Shown: positions 24,768-34,038 of the stretch, piece after piece | How positions within the stretch are numbered: the stretch's first letter is position 1 | Layout of the letters: each line of letters begins with the position of its first letter | Assembly: GCF_016424485.1 (NCBI RefSeq) | Contig: NZ_JAELUP010000020.1 | Location: 1 to 64,000 of the forward strand | Length of the DNA stretch: 64,000 bases | Direction: 5' to 3' | From: Paenibacillus roseus | Lineage (GTDB): Bacteria; Bacillota; Bacilli; Paenibacillales; Paenibacillaceae | Position numbers and translations under genes: made by a program | The notes under the pieces: model-generated | The model's input: only the letters and a program-made list of their open reading frames with translations | Databases searched by the model: none | What the model was told of the DNA's origin: nothing

Positions 24768-27074
24768 ATGGAGTTGATGATTATTCATTCGATAGACAAA
24801 TTTAACGTGTTGGAGCAGCAAGGGTGGACAGAGAAGGATGTTCTGTTCCAGATGACATGCGACCGTACGACGGACGGGCAATTCCTCGATACGTACCTTG
24901 CTTTGACCCGGCATGAGCTGCTTATTGCTACAAGTCTCAAGGAACCGGACCAGGAGAAGACCTATAAAGGATACGCGCTTCCGGTCAGGAACGCAACCAG
25001 GCCAGTGCTACAGGAGGAAGGCCAATGGTCGGTTCGAACGTTGAAAATTGAAGAAATTGAATCCGTTTTCATTGTCAATCTTGTTGCCTCGGGCATGTTG
25101 GTCATGAAGGCGCCGGAGGAGAATATTATTGCGGCGTTTACCAATGGATTGATGAGCCAGGCGACCAAGCTGACCGCGATCTTTGGGAAGCTGAAGGGGC
25201 AGGAAGAAATCGACAGCGAGCTGTTGGAGGATGTAGGGGCCAACGCCTCCTGTCCCAAGTGCGGACGCATTTACCCGGAAGAAGGTCGTGAAATTTGCCC
25301 GAAATGCATGAAGAAGAGCGCGCTGTTCGTCAGGCTGCTGTCATTTGCAAAGCCTTATAAAGCGGCAGTGCTGCTAGTTATTGTACTGATGCTGCTGAAT
25401 TCCGCGACCGGACTTGTCATCCCGTATTTGACGGGGGCAGCCTTGTTTGATCAAGCGTTGAAAGGCGAGGGATATTTTGCCGGACAGATTGGTCTGGTTA
25501 TTTTGCTGGTTATTGTGTTTCGTACGCTGTCGCTCTTATTCGGAGTGTGGTTCGGAATTATCAATGCGAAAATGGCCGCTAACATTGTATTTGATCTGAA
25601 ATCATCCATCTTCTCGGCGATGCAGCGTTTGTCGCTTAACTTTTTCCAGCGAAAACAGACTGGCCAGCTCATGACCAGAGTCAATAACGATTCAGCGGAG
25701 CTGCAAATGTTTTTCATTGACGGGCTCTCTTACTTTATCGTGAATGCGATGAATATTATCGGGATTACGGTCATTCTACTGCTGCTGGATTGGAAGCTCA
25801 CGCTGCTGTGCTTTCTCCCGCTGCCGATTGTTATCCTGCTGGTGCGCAAAGTGTTTCCCAAGCTGTGGCGGCTATCGTGGCGCAGACATCGCAGAGTGTC
25901 GGCTATGAACTCGATCATTAGTGATTCCATCAAGGGAGTTCGGGTCGTCAAGGCATTTGGCATGGAACATAAGGAGAACGAACGGTTCCAGCGGGCGAAT
26001 ATCAATTTCTCCGGCTCGGAGCAGCATTACGATCGGCTTAGCGGAACGATCTTTCCAGTGCTCAACGTGCTTACCCAAATGGGGGGCATGCTGATCTGGG
26101 CGTTCGGGGGCTGGATGGTAATGGGAGGCCAAATCTCCTTCGGGCTCGTACTGACTTTTGTCAACTATATGTATATGTTGTATGGACCTGTTCAGTTTAT
26201 GAATAATATTGTCGGCTGGTGGTCACATTGCATGACGGCATCGCAGCGGATTTTTGAAATTCAGGATGCCACTCCCGATGTAAAGGAGAAGGAAGATGCG
26301 ATTCGCATTCCGGTCCTGAAGGGCGAGATTGAGGTCAAGCATGTTGTATTTGGTTATGAGCCGAATAAAGCGATATTGAAGGATGTGACCCTGCATGTAA
26401 AAGCAGGACAAATGCTTGGTGTCGTCGGACATTCCGGGGCAGGCAAGTCGACGCTGGTCAACCTGATTTCTCGGCTTTACGATGTGAATGAAGGCGCAAT
26501 AACCATTGACGGAGTGAATGTAAAGGATTTGGCTGCCGAATCTCTTCGCTCCAATATCGGGATCGTATCGCAGGACGTGTACGTATTCTCGGGAAGCATC
26601 GCTGAGAATATTGCGTACGCCAATCCGGATTGCAGTGTCATGGATATTATCCACGCGGCGAAAATTGCTAACGCCCATGACTTTATTGAGAAGCTGCCGG
26701 ACGGCTACGATACGCTGGTCGGAACGGGCGGATACAATCTGTCGGGAGGAGAAAAGCAGCGTTTGTCCATCGCGCGGGCGATTTTGCATAACCCCCAAAT
26801 TCTTATTCTCGATGAAGCGACGGCTTCGCTGGATACGGAGACCGAACTGCAAATTCAGGAGGCGCTGGATAAGCTCATTAAGGGGCGCACAACAATTGCG
26901 ATTGCCCATCGGCTCTCAACACTTCGCAATGCTGATTATCTGGTTGTCATGGATCAGGGCAAGGTCGTGGAGGAAGGAACGCACGAGTCGCTCATGAGCA
27001 CGGAGGGCGCTTATTACAAGTTGGTGAAGAAGCATGACGAGGCTTTAAAAATGAGCGAGGTGATTCCGGCATGA
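24768..27074 (+). CDS. ABC exporter with N-terminal sensor-like domain and zinc ribbon, subunit 1
   Basis: A fused membrane/ATPase exporter of about 768 residues. Residues 1-160 form a non-ABC beta-rich domain (LALTRHELLIATS; IESVFIVNLVASGMLVM), reminiscent of PH/GRAM folds. A zinc ribbon follows (CPKCGRIYPEEGREICPKC, about 165-183). The six-helix ABC membrane domain (about 195-500) precedes the ATPase with GHSGAGKST, QDVYVFSGSI, LSGGEKQR and ILDEATASLD. Start choice is uncertain: ATG 24768, TTG 24747 and ATG 24777 are all possible, and none has a strong ribosome site. It is the first gene of a three-gene operon with a DUF1854 protein and a second, similar exporter, so the two probably form a heterodimer. 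Substrate unknown. Confidence 0.85.
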   Translation: MELMIIHSIDKFNVLEQQGWTEKDVLFQMTCDRTTDGQFLDTYLALTRHELLIATSLKEPDQEKTYKGYALPVRNATRPVLQEEGQWSVRTLKIEEIESVFIVNLVASGMLVMKAPEENIIAAFTNGLMSQATKLTAIFGKLKGQEEIDSELLEDVGANASCPKCGRIYPEEGREICPKCMKKSALFVRLLSFAKPYKAAVLLVIVLMLLNSATGLVIPYLTGAALFDQALKGEGYFAGQIGLVILLVIVFRTLSLLFGVWFGIINAKMAANIVFDLKSSIFSAMQRLSLNFFQRKQTGQLMTRVNNDSAELQMFFIDGLSYFIVNAMNIIGITVILLLLDWKLTLLCFLPLPIVILLVRKVFPKLWRLSWRRHRRVSAMNSIISDSIKGVRVVKAFGMEHKENERFQRANINFSGSEQHYDRLSGTIFPVLNVLTQMGGMLIWAFGGWMVMGGQISFGLVLTFVNYMYMLYGPVQFMNNIVGWWSHCMTASQRIFEIQDATPDVKEKEDAIRIPVLKGEIEVKHVVFGYEPNKAILKDVTLHVKAGQMLGVVGHSGAGKSTLVNLISRLYDVNEGAITIDGVNVKDLAAESLRSNIGIVSQDVYVFSGSIAENIAYANPDCSVMDIIHAAKIANAHDFIEKLPDGYDTLVGTGGYNLSGGEKQRLSIARAILHNPQILILDEATASLDTETELQIQEALDKLIKGRTTIAIAHRLSTLRNADYLVVMDQGKVVEEGTHESLMSTEGAYYKLVKKHDEALKMSEVIPA

Positions 27075-27646
27075 TCTCAACGACTTCAGAAAAGGAAACA
27101 GTTGCGAGCCAAGCGGCTGAGGCAGTTCAGGAGGGCACAGCAGGTTCTTTGTCCGATGCAGCAGATATCTATTATTTGACGAAGGACAATGCGGAATTTA
27201 GCAAAACTGCAGGCAGCATGCTGTCTGTAACAGTCGGGGACCAGACGCATCCTGTTGTCTATGTGCATTGCTCCTTTCCGCATACGAACAAGCGAATGTA
27301 TTTGTCCGTTCGGACGGTTGAAAACAAGGAAATCGGGATGATCCGCAGTCTGGAGGATTTCTCCGAAGAGATTGCGCAACTGCTGGAGGAGCAACTGCAA
27401 ATTCGGTATTTTACCCCGGAAATCAAGCGAGTGATCGCGGTCAAGGAAGAGTTCGGCTACTCCTACTGGGAGACGGAGACAACTGCCGGGCTATGTCGAT
27501 TCACTGTCAGGAATGGCGGCGGGAATGCCAAGCTGGTAACGCCGAACCGGCTGCTTGTAACTGATGTGGACGGCAACCGGTTCGTTATTCCGGATATGAA
27601 TAGGCTGACAGATAAAGAGTATCGGATGGTGGAAATCTGCATGTAG
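27071..27646 (+). CDS. DUF1854 protein between two ABC exporter genes
   Basis: A 191-residue soluble protein overlapping the upstream exporter by four bases (ATGA) and ending 3 bp before the next, so all three are coupled. Residues about 85-190 match DUF1854 by pattern: YLSVRTVENKEIGMI, then RYFTPEIKRVIAVKEEFGYS with YWETETTAG, ending with VTDVDGNRFVIPDMN. DUF1854 genes are known next to ABC transporters, in some bacteria beside cyanophycin synthetase genes, but no biochemical role is established. No cyanophycin gene is present here. A regulatory or substrate-adaptor subunit of the transporter is the simplest guess. Confidence 0.75.
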   Translation: MISTTSEKETVASQAAEAVQEGTAGSLSDAADIYYLTKDNAEFSKTAGSMLSVTVGDQTHPVVYVHCSFPHTNKRMYLSVRTVENKEIGMIRSLEDFSEEIAQLLEEQLQIRYFTPEIKRVIAVKEEFGYSYWETETTAGLCRFTVRNGGGNAKLVTPNRLLVTDVDGNRFVIPDMNRLTDKEYRMVEICM

Positions 27647-27649
27647 GGG

Positions 27650-29878
27650 ATGAAAAAGCAGATGAATTTGAATTTTTTGCTTGCGGAGCAGGATAGGCTG
27701 GCTGCTGTGCAGGCTGTTGGAACAGAGATTGAATATTGCGTGCCAGCAAATTTGTCTCTGCTTGGATACCGGACAGCCGGCTACCTGGTGGTTGGAAAAG
27801 ATAAGTGGGCTTACATCGAGAACGGAAAAGCGAAGGAGATTGGCGTTATTGCCGACTCTTGGGAATATAAGGTCATACCGCTCATCGGGAATGTTGTGCT
27901 GGAGACGGAGGATGGGCAGGGCAAGCGGGTCTTGGTCCGTTCGACGATGGAGCATGCGGCCCGCTTCGGCTACGTTGCGCAGGCGCTGAATGATAAAGCA
28001 GCCAATCGCAAAATCCGGATTTTTAACAATGAGGAGGAAGCTTCCTGTGCCAAATGCGGGGGGCGGCTTGTAGCGGGGGCGCGCGTATGCCCAAGATGCA
28101 TGAGCAAGGCTGAAGCGTTCAAAAAGCTGCTCGTCGTCTCCAAAGCGCACTGGAAGCTGCTAACGGCAGGGCTGATCGCAATGGTCGCAGCTTCCGTTAT
28201 TGCGCTGGCGGGGCCGTATTTTCAGGAGATTTTAATTAACGGAGCGCTTGAGCCCCCGGCTGGACAAAGCCCCAGCATGACGCTTTTTTATATTGCGATT
28301 GCGGCGTTGGTTGGCGGACTTGTCATCGGGGAGCTCTTAGCGATTGTAAGGGCGCGCGTGATGGCGAATGTCAGTTCCAATATTGCCGCCGATCTGCGCA
28401 AGATGGTGTATGAGAAAGCACAAAGCCTGTCGCTGGGATTCATGACCTCGCAGCGGGCAGGAGACATTATGAACCGGGTTACGGGCGATACGGACCGAAT
28501 CCGGCAATTGATCCAGGAATTATGCACGACAGCGATCTATCAGCTGATTTTGCTGGTGGCAGCCAGTGTTCTGCTGTTCTCCGCCGATTGGCGGTTGGCT
28601 TTTGTCGTGCTGCTTCCCGCTCCGATTGTTGCATACATGAACATGTATATCTGGAAGCACGTACTGTGGAAGCTGTTCCACAAACAATGGAGAATTTACG
28701 ACAGGGCCAATTCATTCTTGCATGATGTGTTGAGCGGTATTCGGGTAGTTAAGGCGTTCGGCAAAGAAGGGCGGGAGATCAAACGATTTCGCACCTACAA
28801 CAGTGAATTCGCAGCCGCTACGATTAAAAGCGAGACGCTGTTCAATGTGCTGGCTCCGATTACAAACTACCTGATCCAGCTCGGTCAATATTTTGTGCTG
28901 CTCATTGGCTGCAATATGATTCTGGACAACCAGATGAATGTGGGTGAGCTGATCAAGTTCAGCATGTACGCGTCGATGGTTTTTGGTCCGATCGCCTGGA
29001 TGATGTTTATGCCCAGATGGGTGGCCAATGCGCTCATATCGATTGACCGTGTATTCTCGGTTATTGAGGAGCAGCCCGAGGTGCTTGAAGCACAGCAGGC
29101 GGTTCAGCACAGGATTCGTGGCGAAATTGAGTTCCGCGGCGTCTACTTTGGCTATAAGTCCTATGAGCCGGTATTGAAGGGTGTGTCCTTTACGATACGT
29201 GAAGGGGAAATGATCGGACTTGTCGGTCATTCCGGGTCGGGGAAATCAACGCTTATTAATTTGGCATCCCGTTTCTATGATGTAAATGAAGGCGAGATTC
29301 TCATAGACGGAGTGAATATCAGGGAGATTCAGCAGGAGGATATGCGCTCCCAGATCGGGGTTGTGCTGCAGGAGACGTTCCTGTTCACGGGTACAATACT
29401 CGATAATATCCGGTATTCCAAACCGGACGCGACGAATGAGGAGGTAATCCGGGCGGCCCGAATCGCGAATGCGCATTCGTTTATTATGAACCTGCCGGAT
29501 GGGTATGACACGTTGTTGGAGGAGAACGGCAACAATATATCCGGCGGGGAGCGCCAGCGACTGGCAATAGCCAGAGCGATTCTGAATGATCCGCCGCTGC
29601 TCATTCTCGACGAAGCGACCTCAGCGCTTGATATTGAAACCGAAGGCGTCATTCAGGAGGCGCTCCAGCGAGTAATGAAGGGGCGGACGACGATTGCGAT
29701 CGCACATAGGCTGTCGACCCTGCGCAATGCCGATCGGCTGGTTGTGCTGGAGAAAGGCAAGGTCGCCGAAGTTGGCTCACATGCCGAACTAGTGGAGAAG
29801 AGAGGCATTTACTATAAGCTGATTACGGCCCAGCGGCAAATGTCCAAGAAGGAGCAAAAGGAAGAGCTAGCTATATAG
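27650..29878 (+). CDS. ABC exporter with N-terminal domain and zinc ribbon, subunit 2
   Basis: A 742-residue exporter with the same plan as its partner: an N-terminal beta domain (1-125), zinc ribbon CAKCGGRLVAGARVCPRC (about 133-150), six membrane helices (about 160-470) and an ATPase with GHSGSGKST, QETFLFTGTI, ISGGERQR and LILDEATSALD. ATG 27650 directly follows TAGGGG; ATG 27662 is an alternative. Both subunits keep the catalytic glutamate after Walker B, so both ATP sites may be active. The zinc ribbons and front domains in both halves are not part of ordinary type IV exporters and suggest a regulatory or assembly function tied to DUF1854. Confidence 0.85.
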   Translation: MKKQMNLNFLLAEQDRLAAVQAVGTEIEYCVPANLSLLGYRTAGYLVVGKDKWAYIENGKAKEIGVIADSWEYKVIPLIGNVVLETEDGQGKRVLVRSTMEHAARFGYVAQALNDKAANRKIRIFNNEEEASCAKCGGRLVAGARVCPRCMSKAEAFKKLLVVSKAHWKLLTAGLIAMVAASVIALAGPYFQEILINGALEPPAGQSPSMTLFYIAIAALVGGLVIGELLAIVRARVMANVSSNIAADLRKMVYEKAQSLSLGFMTSQRAGDIMNRVTGDTDRIRQLIQELCTTAIYQLILLVAASVLLFSADWRLAFVVLLPAPIVAYMNMYIWKHVLWKLFHKQWRIYDRANSFLHDVLSGIRVVKAFGKEGREIKRFRTYNSEFAAATIKSETLFNVLAPITNYLIQLGQYFVLLIGCNMILDNQMNVGELIKFSMYASMVFGPIAWMMFMPRWVANALISIDRVFSVIEEQPEVLEAQQAVQHRIRGEIEFRGVYFGYKSYEPVLKGVSFTIREGEMIGLVGHSGSGKSTLINLASRFYDVNEGEILIDGVNIREIQQEDMRSQIGVVLQETFLFTGTILDNIRYSKPDATNEEVIRAARIANAHSFIMNLPDGYDTLLEENGNNISGGERQRLAIARAILNDPPLLILDEATSALDIETEGVIQEALQRVMKGRTTIAIAHRLSTLRNADRLVVLEKGKVAEVGSHAELVEKRGIYYKLITAQRQMSKKEQKEELAI

Positions 29879-29972
29879 GACCTCGCTTCCCGCTCTTAAT
29901 TGCTTCTGCCGGGTGAACATTCATGAATGTGGTTAAATATGTACGATGTAAAACTTGCATATTGGCTCCGGT

Positions 29973-30014
29973 AAGAAGCTGCTTCGCGCGGAAAGCGCGC
30001 GGCGGCTTCTTTTG
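29973..30014 (+). terminator. Terminator after the exporter operon
   Basis: A long GC-rich hairpin, AAGAAGC...GCTTCTT, with inner CGCGC-GGAAA-GCGCG, followed by TTT. It separates the exporters from ppc. Confidence 0.75.
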
Positions 30015-30064
30015 ACGCGCAAGGTCTATCCAAATTCTTATTCATTTAGTTCTAAAGGAAATAC

Positions 30065-30093
30065 TTCAACATGATTTCATTTTATAGTATGAT
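30065..30093 (+). promoter_or_regulatory. ppc promoter
   Basis: TTCAAC (30065-30070), a 17-bp spacer and TATGAT (30088-30093) lie about 50 bp upstream of the start codon. Confidence 0.55.
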
Positions 30094-30143
30094 AGAAAGA
30101 GTGAAAACGCGTCGGTGCAAGTGATGCATACAGGAGGAACGTT

Positions 30144-32951
30144 ATGTCGGAACAAAACACAGTAACGGCAAACCGGTCGCAGCCAAGCAATCTGCTGCGA
30201 CGGGATGTTCGCTTTTTAGGAAACATTCTGGGCGAGGTGCTTGTCCATCAGGGCGGCAAGGAGCTTCTTGAGATCGTGGAAAAGATCCGGGAAATGAGCA
30301 AGACGCTGCGCGCTGAATTTCTCCCGGAGCTTTACGACGAGTTCAAAAAAGTAACTGAGGGTTTGAGTCCAGAGATTCGCCATCAGGTTATACGTGCATT
30401 CGCCATTTATTTTCAGTTGGTGAATATTGCGGAGCAGAACCATCGTGTCCGCCGCAAGCGCGACTATGAGCGCTCGGCTGGTGAAGCGGTTCAGCCGGGT
30501 TCTATCGAGAGCGCGATCAAGGAACTGAAGGAACAGAATGTATCCATCGAGGATGTCGAGGATATGTTGTCCGGCATTTCCCTTGAGCTTATTATGACCG
30601 CGCATCCTACAGAAGCAACGCGCCGCGCTGTTATGGACATTCATAAGCGGATGGCAGCGGAAGTCATGGAACTGGATAATCCGACTCTGACCTACCGTGA
30701 ACGGGAAAAGCTGCGGGAGAAGCTGTTGAATGAAGTGCTGACGCTCTGGCAAACAGACGAGCTGCGCGACCGCAAGCCTACGGTTCTGGATGAAGTCCGC
30801 AACGGCATGTACTATTTTGAGGAGACACTGTTCGAGGTGCTTCCTAACGTGTATGAGGAGCTGGAGCGCAATCTGGAGAAATATTATCCGGGCCGCGACT
30901 GGCATGTCCCTACCTATCTTCGCTTCGGGTCGTGGATTGGCGGCGACCGTGACGGCAATCCTTCTGTAACTGCTAATGTGACCTGGGAAACGCTGGCGAT
31001 GCAGCGCCAATTGGTATTAAGCAAATACGAGTCCATTCTCAAGGAACTAGTGAATGTGCTCAGCTTCAGCACGAATATTGTCCATATTCCGGATGAGCTG
31101 CTGGAGTCTATTCGTAAGGACGAAGACGCAATCGGCACCGTTCAATGCGTCGAATTCCGTCGCAATGAGAAAGAGCCTTACCGGACGAAAGTGTCCTACA
31201 TGATCGAAAAACTGATCAATACGCGCGATGAGTCCCTGAAAGGCACGAACAAGCGCTATAATTCGCCGGAGGAACTGAAGCAGGATTTGTACATTATTGA
31301 CCGCAGCCTGCGTCATCATTTTGCCGATTACGTAGCGGATACTCATGTTCGCAAGCTGATTCGTCAAGTGGAGCTGTTCGGCTTCCATCTGTCGGCGCTG
31401 GATATTCGCCAGCACAGCAAAGAGCATGAGAACGCGATGACTGAGATTCTGGCTAAGATGCATATTGTAGAGAATTACTCGGATTTGTCCGAGGATGAAA
31501 AAATAGAGCTGCTGCACAATTTGCTGAAGGACCCTCGTCCGCTGACATCCGGGCATCTGACTTACTCGGAGAGTACACGTGAATGTCTGGATGTGTACCA
31601 AACGGTGTACCGGGCGCAGCAGGAGTTCGGTGACAACTGTATCTCAAGTTACCTGATTAGTATGACCCAGGGAGCAAGCGATCTGCTGGAGGTCATGGTA
31701 TTCGCGAAGGAAGTGGGCTTGTTCCGCCAGGAAGCGGATGGAAGCATCGTATGTACGCTGCAATCTGTTCCGTTGTTTGAGACGATTGACGATTTGCACG
31801 CGGCGCCTGCCATCATGTCCAGCCTGTTCGAGCTGCCTATATACCGCAGTGCGGTGAAAGCAAGAGGCGATCTGCAGGAAATTATGCTGGGCTACTCTGA
31901 CAGCAACAAGGACGGCGGAGTGGTTACGGCGAACTGGGAGCTGCGCGTAGCGCTGAAGGAAATTACAGCTGCTGCCACCGCTTATGATGTCATGCTGAAA
32001 TTCTTCCACGGACGCGGCGGCGCTCTTGGACGCGGCGGAATGCCGTTGAACCGGAGTATTTTGGCTCAACCTCCGCATACAGTAGGCGGCGGTATCAAGA
32101 TTACGGAGCAGGGTGAGGTTCTTTCCTCCCGTTACTCGATGCAGGGTATTGCTTACCGCAGTCTGGAGCAAGCGACTTGGGCGCTCATTACGTCTGCGCG
32201 TTTGGCGAAATTCCCGCCAAACAAGCTGGAAGACAGCACGAAGGAGCAATGGGAAGAAATCGCGAAGACAATCTCCGAGACGGCACAGAACAAGTATCAG
32301 GATCTTATCTTCCGTGACCCGGGCTTCCTCACTTTCTTCCGCGAGTCGACGCCGCTGGCTGAGGTTGGCGAGTTGAATATCGGTTCCCGTCCTTCGAAGC
32401 GCAAGAACAGCGACCGCTTTGAAGATTTGCGCGCGATTCCGTGGGTATTTGCATGGACGCAGAGCCGTTATCTGCTCCCGGCATGGTATGCTGCGGGCAC
32501 GGCACTGAATGAATACGTGAACGGCAGCGAGCAAAATCTGGCGACATTAAAGCAGATGTATGAGCATTTCCCATTCTTCCGTTCTCTGATTGATAACCTG
32601 CAAATGGCGCTGGCCAAAGCGGATTTGATTATTGCCAGGGAATATGCTTCAATGATTAAGGATGAGGAAATCCGTACGCGGATTTTCGGCCTGATCGAAC
32701 AGGAATACAAACTGACTTCGGAGATGATTCTGAAAATTTCCGGCCAGCACGAAATTCTGGACAATGTGCCGGTGATTCAAGAGTCGATCCGTCTTCGCAA
32801 TCCGTATGTGGACCCGCTTAGCTATCTTCAGGTACAGCTGGTGCAGGAACTACGCGAGCTTCGTTCCAAGGATGAGGATGATACCGAACTGCTGCGCGAG
32901 GTGCTTCTCACCATTAATGGGATTGCGGCTGGTCTTCGGAATACAGGCTAA
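30144..32951 (+). CDS. ppc: Phosphoenolpyruvate carboxylase
   Basis: A 935-residue cytoplasmic enzyme that carboxylates PEP with bicarbonate to oxaloacetate, replenishing the TCA cycle. ATG 30144 follows AGGAGG. The catalytic histidine region is LELIMTAHPTEATRR, the second is GSWIGGDRDGNPSVT, the PEP-binding loop is FFHGRGGALGRGG, and GYSDSNKDGG is conserved. The C-terminus ends RNTG, the family's invariant last residues, so the protein is complete. Monocistronic, with its own promoter and terminator. Confidence 0.97.
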   Translation: MSEQNTVTANRSQPSNLLRRDVRFLGNILGEVLVHQGGKELLEIVEKIREMSKTLRAEFLPELYDEFKKVTEGLSPEIRHQVIRAFAIYFQLVNIAEQNHRVRRKRDYERSAGEAVQPGSIESAIKELKEQNVSIEDVEDMLSGISLELIMTAHPTEATRRAVMDIHKRMAAEVMELDNPTLTYREREKLREKLLNEVLTLWQTDELRDRKPTVLDEVRNGMYYFEETLFEVLPNVYEELERNLEKYYPGRDWHVPTYLRFGSWIGGDRDGNPSVTANVTWETLAMQRQLVLSKYESILKELVNVLSFSTNIVHIPDELLESIRKDEDAIGTVQCVEFRRNEKEPYRTKVSYMIEKLINTRDESLKGTNKRYNSPEELKQDLYIIDRSLRHHFADYVADTHVRKLIRQVELFGFHLSALDIRQHSKEHENAMTEILAKMHIVENYSDLSEDEKIELLHNLLKDPRPLTSGHLTYSESTRECLDVYQTVYRAQQEFGDNCISSYLISMTQGASDLLEVMVFAKEVGLFRQEADGSIVCTLQSVPLFETIDDLHAAPAIMSSLFELPIYRSAVKARGDLQEIMLGYSDSNKDGGVVTANWELRVALKEITAAATAYDVMLKFFHGRGGALGRGGMPLNRSILAQPPHTVGGGIKITEQGEVLSSRYSMQGIAYRSLEQATWALITSARLAKFPPNKLEDSTKEQWEEIAKTISETAQNKYQDLIFRDPGFLTFFRESTPLAEVGELNIGSRPSKRKNSDRFEDLRAIPWVFAWTQSRYLLPAWYAAGTALNEYVNGSEQNLATLKQMYEHFPFFRSLIDNLQMALAKADLIIAREYASMIKDEEIRTRIFGLIEQEYKLTSEMILKISGQHEILDNVPVIQESIRLRNPYVDPLSYLQVQLVQELRELRSKDEDDTELLREVLLTINGIAAGLRNTG

Positions 32952-33042
32952 AGAGCTGCTATAGGTCGGAATGAGCGCATGCGTATAAGGCTGATAGCTA
33001 CCACGCTGCAATCGGGGATTACAGCAGTATGATGCAATGAAC

Positions 33043-33090
33043 AGGCTGGGCACGAGTGGCGATTGCCATTTTGCGCCCAGCCTTGTCTTG
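33043..33090 (+). terminator. Hairpin after ppc
   Basis: AGGCTGGGC (33043-33051) pairs with GCCCAGCCT (33075-33083), with an inner TGGC-GATT-GCCA helix. The T-tract after it is weak. The remaining sequence up to sigW shows no gene. Confidence 0.6.
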
Positions 33091-33252
33091 AAATACAAGC
33101 CTTTATAAGTTTCTCTTTTATTCATAGTTTCTGTACTCTTGCGCGAAACAAAAGCTTTGGCCTGCCAAAGGACGCAAAGTCGTTTGTGTTCGTAAAAAAT
33201 TCCAATAACTGAAACACGCTCCGGCCAAACTGGCTCGTTTGGAGGAATATTC

Positions 33253-33819
33253 GTGATATCTATTGAGGCGCACCTAGCGCGTTTATCTCTGAAAGGCGAC
33301 CAGCAGGCTTTCGCTGAAATTGTCAGCCTTTATCAAGAGAAGCTTTACCATATGGCTTACCGAATGCTCGGGAATCGGCAAGAAGCGGAAGATGTCGTAC
33401 AGGACACTTTTTTGCGGATACATAAAAATCTGGACCGGTATGACGAGAAGCTTAAATTTTCCACCTGGATCTACCGTATTGCGACCAATCTCTGTATTGA
33501 TCGGCTTCGCAAGCGTAAGCCAAGCTATTCACTTGATGCGCAGCCGACCGACCATGAAGGTCTCGATGGATATTCCATGATTCCAAGTGACAACCGCACA
33601 CCGGAAAGCGAGGTATTGCTATCGGAGACACAGCAAATTATTCATCAGGCGATGGCAACATTGCCTGTCAAATATAAGACGGTAATGGTCCTGCGCTATC
33701 TTCAAGAAATGTCGCTGCAGGAGATCGGCGATGTGCTTGGAATGCCTGTCACAACGGTCAAAACCCGGGTTCATAGAGGCCGGGAGTTTTTGAGGAAAAA
33801 ACTAGAGCGAGTGCTTTAA
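33253..33819 (+). CDS. sigW: RNA polymerase ECF sigma factor SigW
   Basis: A 188-residue ECF sigma factor. GTG 33253 is preceded by GGAGG with an 8-bp gap. Region 2 (YHMAYRMLGNRQEAEDVVQDTF) and region 4 (ALQEIGDVLGMPVTTVKTRVHRGRE-type helix-turn-helix) are intact. The segment RLRKRKPSYSLDAQ followed by EGLDGYSMI matches the distinctive linker of Bacillus SigW, which supports the name over other ECF factors. It should direct the response to cell-envelope damage and antimicrobial peptides. Its anti-sigma gene follows after a 219-bp gap, unusually long, containing an ECF promoter. No clear SigW promoter was found upstream of sigW itself. Confidence 0.9.
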   Translation: MISIEAHLARLSLKGDQQAFAEIVSLYQEKLYHMAYRMLGNRQEAEDVVQDTFLRIHKNLDRYDEKLKFSTWIYRIATNLCIDRLRKRKPSYSLDAQPTDHEGLDGYSMIPSDNRTPESEVLLSETQQIIHQAMATLPVKYKTVMVLRYLQEMSLQEIGDVLGMPVTTVKTRVHRGREFLRKKLERVL

Positions 33820-33854
33820 TATATAATTTTAAGCGAGTTATTTTTCAAAAAAAA

Positions 33855-33881
33855 TGAAACCTTCTTTCTCGCCGTCACGTA
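33855..33881 (+). promoter_or_regulatory. SigW-type ECF promoter upstream of rsiW
   Basis: TGAAAC (33855-33860), a 17-bp spacer and CGTA (33878-33881) match the sigma-W consensus. It lies between sigW and rsiW, so SigW would raise its own anti-sigma factor without necessarily raising itself. Confidence 0.7.
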
Positions 33882-34038
33882 TCGTATAGCATGCATGTGA
33901 GCTTGGAATATAAGAGTGCGGGAGCAGATCGCCTCCTTCAAACTTAGATGTCCACGGTGTAACGAAGCTGCTCGGTCAAGGACGGCGGATAAAGAAATAC
34001 GCCTGCTTAGAGCAATTTTACAGAAAGGATTGGCTGCC

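Noticed and set aside
24727-24777. Three- and eleven-codon leader peptides upstream of the first exporter
   Set aside because: AAAAGGAG precedes a three-codon frame, but no attenuator structure accompanies it; it may only reflect an uncertain start.
33916-34038. Longer RsiW start at GTG 33916 with an extra CPRC
   Set aside because: The ribosome site is weak, and the anti-sigma domain begins naturally at ATG 34039 behind AAAGGA.
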